Shown: positions 52,346 through 57,660 of the stretch, in pieces
How the letters are laid out: each line of letters starts with the position of its first letter
Numbering within the stretch: the stretch's first letter is position 1
Source of the DNA: CAZSNT01 sp964607765
GTDB taxonomy: Bacteria; Verrucomicrobiota; Lentisphaeria; Oligosphaerales; JABHEG01
Direction of reading: 5' to 3'
Assembly (NCBI GenBank): GCA_964607765.1
Contig: CAZSNT010000048.1
Coordinates: forward strand, 1 to 57,660
DNA: 57,660 nucleotides
Position numbers and translations under genes: made by a program
The notes under the pieces: model-generated
What the model saw: the letters and a program-made list of their open reading frames with translations, nothing else
The model's database searches: none
Told to the model about the DNA's origin: nothing

Positions 52346-53695
52346 ATGCTCATGACGACCCAGCTTTCGAGACGGACTTTTGCCAGGCTGGCCGCGGCCA
52401 GCGCCGCATATTCGCTCATCCCCGGCCGCGTGCTGGGCGCGAACGAGAAGGTGAATGTCGCATTCATCGGCATCGGCGGCATGGGCAAGGGCGACGCGAA
52501 GAGCATCGCGCGCGAGCGCTCGGTGAATGTGGTGGCGCTTTGCGACGTGGCACTCGGCACCAAGCATACCAGAGAGATCGAGGGCAAGTATCCGAATGTC
52601 CCGAAGTTCCGAGATTTCCGCAAGATGTTCGATAAGATGGGCGACCAGATCGACGCGGTCACCGTCGCCGTGCCCGATCACGCCCACTTCCCGATCGCCA
52701 TGCTCGCCATGTCCCTCGGCAAACACGTGTACGTGGAGAAGCCGCTGTGCCACACGTTCCAGGAGGCCGAACTGCTGATGGCGGCCGAGAAGAAATACAA
52801 GGTCGCAGCGCAGATGGGCAACCAGGGCCACTCCGGCGCGAACTACTTCCAGTTCAAAGCGTGGACCGAGGCCGGGATTATCAAGGATGTCACGCGCATC
52901 ACGGCCTACATGAACAACCGGCGCCGTTGGCACGGCTGGAAAATCGACGGCTACCCCACGGGCGAGACCATGCCTGAAGGTCTGGATTGGGATACGTGGC
53001 TGGGAACCCGGCCCGAACGCCCCTACAGCAGCAAGCTGCATCCCGGCAACTGGCGCAGTTGGTTCGACTTCGGCAACGGCGCATTCGGCGATTGGGGACC
53101 GCACATCCTGGACACCGCACACCGCTTCCTGAAGCTCGGACTGCCCACCAAGGTCACGGCCGTCAAACGCGAGGGCCCGAACGAGTTCATATTCCCGCAG
53201 GCGTCGACCGTCCGCTTCGACTTCGCTGCCCGCGGCGATATGCCCCCCGTCGCGATCACCTGGTACGACGGCACCAAGAACAAGCCGCCGCGCCCCGAGG
53301 TGCTCGAGGAGGGAAGAAAGGTCGAGAGCTGCGGCAAAGTCATCTACGGCAAAGACCTGGTCTTCAAGGGCACGACTCACGGCAGCGCGCTGCGGATCAT
53401 TCCCGAGAGCAAGATGCGGGACCTGAAGGACAAGCTGCCGCGCATCACCGGCAAGAAGTCCGGGCACCACAAGAACTTTGTGCTTGCCTGCAAAGGCGAG
53501 GAGAAAACGCGCTCCTCGTTCGACGTGGCCGCGCCCCTCACTCAAGTCTTCTGCCTTGGCGTGATCGCGCAGCGGCTGGGTGGCGAGCTCGAGTTCGACC
53601 CGGCGACCAAGCAGTTTACGAACAACGACTTGGCCAACAAGCTCCTCAACGGCCCGCCGCCACGCAAGGGCTGGGAGCAGTTCTACCGGCTGTAG
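52346..53695 (+). CDS. Gfo/Idh/MocA-family oxidoreductase with Tat signal
   Basis: 449 residues. LSRRTFARLAAASAAYSLIPGRVLGAN is a twin-arginine signal (R9, R10; conventional sequence split here by description). The Rossmann motif IGIGGMGKGD lies at about 41-50, EKP at 131-133 (VYVEKPLC). MGNQGHSGANY and WHGWKIDGYPTG follow the subgroup seen in planctomycete-like bacteria. The C-terminal part has KKSGHHKNFVLACKGEEKTRS. Exported, probably with tightly held NAD(P), acting on a sugar. The ATG at 52346 has AAGGG at 5-nt spacing; the ATG at 52352 is equally in frame. Last gene of the importer cluster; a hairpin and palindromic element R4 follow. Confidence 0.88.
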   Translation: MLMTTQLSRRTFARLAAASAAYSLIPGRVLGANEKVNVAFIGIGGMGKGDAKSIARERSVNVVALCDVALGTKHTREIEGKYPNVPKFRDFRKMFDKMGDQIDAVTVAVPDHAHFPIAMLAMSLGKHVYVEKPLCHTFQEAELLMAAEKKYKVAAQMGNQGHSGANYFQFKAWTEAGIIKDVTRITAYMNNRRRWHGWKIDGYPTGETMPEGLDWDTWLGTRPERPYSSKLHPGNWRSWFDFGNGAFGDWGPHILDTAHRFLKLGLPTKVTAVKREGPNEFIFPQASTVRFDFAARGDMPPVAITWYDGTKNKPPRPEVLEEGRKVESCGKVIYGKDLVFKGTTHGSALRIIPESKMRDLKDKLPRITGKKSGHHKNFVLACKGEEKTRSSFDVAAPLTQVFCLGVIAQRLGGELEFDPATKQFTNNDLANKLLNGPPPRKGWEQFYRL

Positions 53696-53710
53696 CCTTG
53701 TCCCAGTCCC

Positions 53711-53731
53711 CCAACGACCTTGCGTCGTTGG
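53711..53731. terminator. Hairpin after the Gfo/Idh/MocA gene
   Basis: CCAACGAC-CTTGC-GTCGTTGG, a perfect 8-bp stem, starts 16 nt after the stop codon. No T-tract. Its ACGAC/GTCGT core is shared with the hairpin at 57447-57475. Confidence 0.4.
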
Positions 53732-53795
53732 AGGCGAAGATCTGACCGAATCCGGCGTGCGCGACACGCGGACGTCACAGCCCCCTGCCCCCTCT

Positions 53796-53895
53796 CCGCG
53801 TAGCCCGGGTCTCCTGACCCGGGAATCCTGTCGTGAGGTGTATCGCGCCTAGGCGCCAGACGGCCGTCCCGGGTCAGGAGACCCGGGCTACGCGG
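53796..53895. repeat. Nested palindromic element, copy R4 (divergent)
   Basis: Perfect 29-nt arms (53796-53824 and 53867-53895) with a 42-nt spacer. The arm core GTAGCCCGGGTCTCCTGACC differs from copy R1 by changing GGCTC...GAGCC to GGGTC...GACCC, which keeps both the inner hairpin and the long stem paired. The right flank GGTGCCTC matches the outer-arm start of the other copies. It fills most of the gap between two convergent genes and ends 9 nt before the last codon of the FAD gene, so it may serve both as their shared transcription end. Confidence 0.88.
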
Positions 53896-53904
53896 GGTGC
53901 CTCC

Positions 53905-56900
53905 TTACTCGCTGCCCCCCGCATCCAGCACGGCCCGTGCATGCCGGGCGTAGTGCCCGCGCAGGTCAGCCGCGTACTGCCGCAGGATCGCCTCGCCCTT
54001 GCCGTCACGGTCGCCGCAGCGGTAGAGCGCCCGGGCCACCACGAGCTCCCGCAACGAGTTGTTGCGCGGCACGTTGGACGTGCGACTGGCGTCGACCTGC
54101 TTGCGGGCGGAGTCGACCGTGCCCGTGGCGTAGCCGCGCATGCCGGGCTTATCCAGAAGTGCGGCCAGCGCGCCGGCGGCCCGTTCCCTGGCGGCCTGTG
54201 ACAGCACCGACTCGGGCCAGACCAACGCTTCAAGGGCGACAGACACGGCGCGATGGTGCGAAAACTCACTGCGCGCATCCAGCAGCACAGCCTTGTCCAA
54301 GATCGGGTCGAGAGCGCTCGTCTGTCGTGTCCGACCCAGCGCGATGATATACGAATCGAGCTGACTGATGCTCATGCCGAACTGGCCCATGCCACGGTAG
54401 TTCCAGCCTTTGTCGAATCCGTCCGCCGCGGCGATTGCCGCTGCGAGCGTTTCAGCGCCGATCGAGTCACGAAGCATCGCGCAGACGTGGGCGTAGAAGA
54501 GCTTCTCCTCGGCGGATTGCGCTGAGCCATAGGCTTGCCTGAGCAGCGGCAGCGCCGTCTCGGTGTGCGACAGGATGATCGCCAATTCCTCGTGCCCCTC
54601 ACTCACGTTCCGAACGGCCTCCGCGACCCGGGCTGTCGGCAACGGGAACCGACCTGTACGCTCAAAGGCGCTCTCGGTCAGACACCGGATCTTGACCAGG
54701 TGTTGCTGGACGGGCTTCAGGTCCACATCCCGGACAGTGACGCTGTGGCGCGCGGCCTCGGCAGCCACAGCGCCGGCAGCGTACCCCTGGTTCTGCACGC
54801 AGGGCTGCATACGGATGACCGGTATCGCATCGCGGTGGGCGCTCACCCCCAGACCGGTCACGAGGATCCCGTTCAGTCCGGCCGGCACGAGGGCGCGCAG
54901 CGGCACGTACACCGTCATGCCGCCGCGGTCGGGCGGTCGCAGCAGGAAGATGGGATGCACGGTGTAGCCGTGGCTGTCGAAATTGCTCTTGTGCATCGAG
55001 AGCGTGTCGGGCCAGGTCCGGCCCAGTATCATGTCCATGGGCGAGATCGTCACGTCCCCCACGATGCGCCGCCGTTCGCGTGTGTCGATCAGCTGGCCCA
55101 GGTCATAGGCGCCACTGAACTTGCCGCGTGAACACACGAACTGGTGCCAGAAATCGACCACGTCCGTGTCGTCCGCGAATGTGTAGTCGGTGTTGGTGTA
55201 ATCCACACCGAGTTTGATGGGCGGCAGTCCCGTGCCCTGCACCGCGATGTGGTCCGCACCCGTGTAGGATGTCCGGGCACCCGCGGCCGCAGCCACATCG
55301 CTGTTGCCGGTCGAGTCGATGACCGTCTTTGCCAGAACCACGCCGCGGCCCAGCGGCGTGGTCACGACAACGCCTCTCACCGTGCCGTCCGCCACGAACG
55401 CGCCCGTGCCGAGACAGCCGAACCAGACGTCCGTGCCCGCCTCGCGGTTGGCGCGGCGCCACCACTCCGCCTTACCGATCCACCACACGCGTGAGGCCAG
55501 GCTGCGGACGCCCGCATCGGCGAGCGCAGTGAATCCGTCACGATGGCCGTGGTAGTACTTGGTGATCATGCCGACCGTACCCACACCGCCAAGCGCGTAC
55601 TGGTATTCAACCACGAGTGCTTTGGCGCCGTGTCGGCCCGCCCCAATGCCCGCCGGTGCGCCGCCCGTGCCGCCACCAACCACAACCACGTCGTAGCGGC
55701 CCAGGACGGGCAGGGCACGTGCCGGAGAGGCCACCGTGGCCTCGGTCTGCTGCACCGAGCGCAGGCCTGCCAGGAACTCGCCCACGTCCCCGTCAGCCGC
55801 CGTCAGCCCGACTGCCTGCGTGCCGACACGCACGCCTTCGAGTTGCCCCGCCGCGACCGCTTCCGCGGCCGCCGTCTGGCCGATGCGCGCCGCGATCGGC
55901 ATCATGGCCGTCGGACGCAACAGTTTCGCAGCGACCGGGCGCGGCACACCGGCACACCCGCCCAGCACGAAAAGCCGATCAACCCCGGCTGCTCGGAACG
56001 CATCCAGAGGCGCGCGCTCCGCGCCGGGCCAGTCGCCTGCCAGCTGCCGCGAGGCAAGCACAGTGTCCGGTGGCACCTGGAAGAGAAACTCGGACGCGTC
56101 TACCTGCTGCGGGTCAAACGTGAGGTCAATCGCACGGTTGTGCGCCTCGGCGAACGACGCGAACGATGCGTCGCGCATCGGCAGGCGCAGCGTGTACTCA
56201 ATGATCTCACTGCGTCCGAACCGGCGTCCGGTCCTGCGTCCGTTGATGCCGTCGCCTTCCTTCAGTTCCCCGCCGACCACGACACGTTTGAACTCGTGCT
56301 CGCCCGCCGGGTAAGACGTGAATTGCGCCCCGGCCAAGCGTGCCACCGTGGCACGTTCAGTCGCATCGATGATGACTTTGGCCAGCACGGCCTGACGCCC
56401 GGACCGGTTCGCCATCACGATCCCCGCGGGTGCGCCCTGCGCGTCCTTCAGCACATCCGTGGGATAGCAGCCGTAGAGGAACTGCACGCCGGCGCCCAAC
56501 AGTGCCTCATCGAGCGTCTTCTTGATGTGCATGGGCCGGACCGGGCCGGCGCCGCCCTCGAGTCTCGCGGCCTCGTCCTGCGCGGATGCCGGCGCAACCA
56601 GTTCGAGCTCGCCGAGGAGAATGCGTTCCGTGTTCGCGGCGCGCGCACAGCTGAACCGAATGTACCTGACGCGCCTGTCGATCGGGACGGTAGCGGTAAT
56701 CGTCTCGCCCTCCGGTGCCACGCTGGCCGCGGCAACATCCTCAGTCCACGCCTGCCCGTCCGCCGACGTTGCCACCAGCACACGCGAGAGCCCGAAGTCG
56801 GCGCGCCGATAAAAAGCGATCGCGCGCACCTGCTCCACCTCCCGCATCTCGCCCAAGTCGCAGGTCACAGTCACATCGCCGTCGTATTGCACGCTCTCTC

Positions 56901-57324
56901 TGCTCGCGGAGCTGAACGCGCCGTCGGTCAGAAGCGGCGGCTTGCGGTCCGGGTGCTTCGCGGCGGACGGCAGGCTGGCGGTGTACGTGAACGGCAGCGC
57001 CCGCGGATGCCGCCCGTCGTCCACCTGCCCCGAGTCGCTGAAAAGCCGGCGCCCGAGCGCCGTGCCGGGCTTTTCGCCCGGCTCCAGCCACAAGCACTTC
57101 GGCGCACAGATGTCCTCGCCCAGGTAGGGCCGGGGCGCGGCAAGGAACACGCTGGACCCGGCCTGGGCAGCGGCCACGGCCGCCTCCACGCCCGGCGCCG
57201 TGCCGCCCACAACGACCACGTCCACGTCATAGGCCACAGGAATCCGGCGTGCGGACTCCGCCACTTCCTCCGCCCCGGTCGGCACGGTCAATGCCCCTGC
57301 CGCTGTCATCAACAGCCCGGTCAT
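53905..57324 (-). CDS. Exported tandem FAD-dependent oxidoreductase with discoidin-like insert and helical C-terminus
   Basis: 1139 residues from the ATG at 57324 (GTG at 57327 also possible; GGAGGA upstream of both). A signal peptide covers about 1-19 (LLMTAAGALTVPTGAEE). The first FAD_oxidored-type half starts at DVVVVGGTAPGVEAA (about 35-49) and is interrupted at about 122-245 by an F5/8-type-C-like module (DLGEMREVEQVRAIAFY, RYIRFSCARAANTERILLGELEL). A second complete FAD domain begins at DVVVVGGGTGGAPAG (about 545) and runs to about 870, followed by a HEAT-like helical part to the end. So one chain holds two nucleotide-binding folds. Substrate unknown; surface glycan or aromatic oxidation is possible. 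Confidence 0.82.
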   Translation of the reverse strand: MTGLLMTAAGALTVPTGAEEVAESARRIPVAYDVDVVVVGGTAPGVEAAVAAAQAGSSVFLAAPRPYLGEDICAPKCLWLEPGEKPGTALGRRLFSDSGQVDDGRHPRALPFTYTASLPSAAKHPDRKPPLLTDGAFSSASRESVQYDGDVTVTCDLGEMREVEQVRAIAFYRRADFGLSRVLVATSADGQAWTEDVAAASVAPEGETITATVPIDRRVRYIRFSCARAANTERILLGELELVAPASAQDEAARLEGGAGPVRPMHIKKTLDEALLGAGVQFLYGCYPTDVLKDAQGAPAGIVMANRSGRQAVLAKVIIDATERATVARLAGAQFTSYPAGEHEFKRVVVGGELKEGDGINGRRTGRRFGRSEIIEYTLRLPMRDASFASFAEAHNRAIDLTFDPQQVDASEFLFQVPPDTVLASRQLAGDWPGAERAPLDAFRAAGVDRLFVLGGCAGVPRPVAAKLLRPTAMMPIAARIGQTAAAEAVAAGQLEGVRVGTQAVGLTAADGDVGEFLAGLRSVQQTEATVASPARALPVLGRYDVVVVGGGTGGAPAGIGAGRHGAKALVVEYQYALGGVGTVGMITKYYHGHRDGFTALADAGVRSLASRVWWIGKAEWWRRANREAGTDVWFGCLGTGAFVADGTVRGVVVTTPLGRGVVLAKTVIDSTGNSDVAAAAGARTSYTGADHIAVQGTGLPPIKLGVDYTNTDYTFADDTDVVDFWHQFVCSRGKFSGAYDLGQLIDTRERRRIVGDVTISPMDMILGRTWPDTLSMHKSNFDSHGYTVHPIFLLRPPDRGGMTVYVPLRALVPAGLNGILVTGLGVSAHRDAIPVIRMQPCVQNQGYAAGAVAAEAARHSVTVRDVDLKPVQQHLVKIRCLTESAFERTGRFPLPTARVAEAVRNVSEGHEELAIILSHTETALPLLRQAYGSAQSAEEKLFYAHVCAMLRDSIGAETLAAAIAAADGFDKGWNYRGMGQFGMSISQLDSYIIALGRTRQTSALDPILDKAVLLDARSEFSHHRAVSVALEALVWPESVLSQAARERAAGALAALLDKPGMRGYATGTVDSARKQVDASRTSNVPRNNSLRELVVARALYRCGDRDGKGEAILRQYAADLRGHYARHARAVLDAGGSE

Positions 57325-57446
57325 CACGTTCAGTCCTCCGGATTTCACTGCACATGCCCTCGTTCTGTTCGTGTCACAACGGTGCAGGACTGTAACGTCA
57401 ATCCTCCGAAGATCGAGCAATCGCGCCCCGTATGGGTGCGGAATAA

Positions 57447-57475
57447 GACCCCCACGACACGAGGTCGTGGGGGTC
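57447..57475. repeat. Perfect 12-bp stem hairpin
   Basis: GACCCCCACGAC (57447-57458), loop ACGAG, GTCGTGGGGGTC (57464-57475). It lies 122 nt upstream of the FAD gene start and 25 nt before palindromic copy R3. Its ACGAC-5 nt-GTCGT core also occurs in the hairpin at 53711-53731, at the other end of the same gene. Confidence 0.8.
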
Positions 57476-57500
57476 TGCGCCGCCGTGCCGACCGCAACCG

Positions 57501-57617
57501 GTCAGTTACGTGAGGCATCCGCGCGTCCCCCGTAGCCCGGCTCTCCCGAGCCGGGTGTGCTGCCGTGCCTCCGGATAGAGCGGGACGACAAGGACACCCG
57601 GCTCGGGAGAGCCGGGC
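57501..57617. repeat. Nested palindromic element, copy R3 (with left outer arm)
   Basis: Left outer arm GTCAGTTACGTGAGGCA (57501-57517), then a short spacer, then CCCCCGTAGCCCGGCTCTCC from 57527. Core arms 57535-57558 and 57594-57617 are perfectly complementary (24 nt) around 35 nt. Relative to copy R1 the inner arm changes CTCCTGAG to CTCCCGAG on the left and CTCAGGAG to CTCGGGAG on the right, a compensatory pair. The right outer arm is missing. Confidence 0.87.
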
Positions 57618-57660
57618 CTGGCGTTTGGACATTTGGCCATGGCCCTCGCTCGGGCGCACG

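Larger units (their letters stand above)
57325..57660. other. Intergenic region with hairpin and palindromic element
   Basis: The upstream region of the FAD gene. It contains the hairpin at 57447-57475 and palindromic copy R3 (57501-57617). Beyond these I see no coding region up to the window end. Confidence 0.6.

Noticed and set aside
55543..57513. Long plus-strand open frame opposite the FAD gene
   Set aside because: Antisense shadow of the tandem FAD protein; no recognisable motif and a composition dominated by Arg, Ala and His.

Overview
The window is high-GC bacterial DNA with no ribosomal, tRNA or other core housekeeping genes. It is an accessory region. The gene mix includes formylglycine-type sulfatases, twin-arginine Gfo/Idh/MocA oxidoreductases, a ThuA/HEAT/DUF6807-like protein, a PQQ-like propeller, giant FAD oxidoreductases with discoidin-like inserts and clan-A glycoside hydrolases. 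That mix points to an uncultured planctomycete-like or PVC-like organism (Planctomycetota, Lentisphaerota, Kiritimatiellota or Hydrogenedentota). This placement is an inference from gene content only. A run of 100 N at 32826-32925 shows that this is a scaffold, probably from a metagenome or draft assembly.

Layout. 1-4.6 kb: a palindromic element, a stand-alone cyclase-like protein, a secreted propeller-like protein and a GHL6-type glycoside hydrolase. 4.6-11.2 kb: a minus-strand TolC / membrane-fusion / ABC ATPase / MacB-type permease operon, read divergently from a TetR regulator across a perfect 20-bp palindrome. 11.1-17.1 kb: an SGNH hydrolase, a ferredoxin-type aldo/keto reductase, a sulfatase and a propeller protein. 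17.2-25.4 kb: a heavy-metal RND efflux operon (small Cys/His protein, CusC-, CusB- and CusA-like proteins) with an AraC-family gene upstream. 25.6-38.0 kb: mainly plus-strand carbohydrate genes (ThuA-HEAT-DUF6807 fusion, Gfo/Idh/MocA, CBM9-like, CPBP protease, sulfatase, arabinose/fucose-isomerase-like, PQQ-like propeller, DinB). 38.0-44.2 kb: a large secreted GH with a DUF5060-like domain, a tiny ORF behind it, a methyltransferase-like protein and a zinc-ribbon membrane protein. 44.2-53.7 kb: a plus-strand sugar-uptake and catabolic cluster (solute-binding protein fused to a MalF-type permease, a MalG-type permease with a very large extra domain, a URO-D-family protein, an aldo/keto reductase, a zinc MDR dehydrogenase, a Gfo/Idh/MocA). 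53.9-57.3 kb: a tandem double FAD oxidoreductase.

Working model (inference): secreted enzymes attack a complex, probably sulfated glycan; an atypical ABC importer takes up products; sulfatases without signal peptides, sugar isomerase and dehydrogenases finish the job inside the cell. ThuA next to a Gfo/Idh/MocA enzyme recalls the ThuAB keto-sugar route. The two efflux operons are separate stress functions. In both, three pairs of adjacent genes share a TGATG stop/start overlap.

The least explained signals are: (i) a family of nested palindromes (about 100-135 bp, four copies plus one unrelated sequence with the same architecture) with compensatory base changes between copies; (ii) the rebuilt ABC importer, in which the binding protein is covalently part of one permease and the other permease carries about 320 extra residues between its first two membrane helices.
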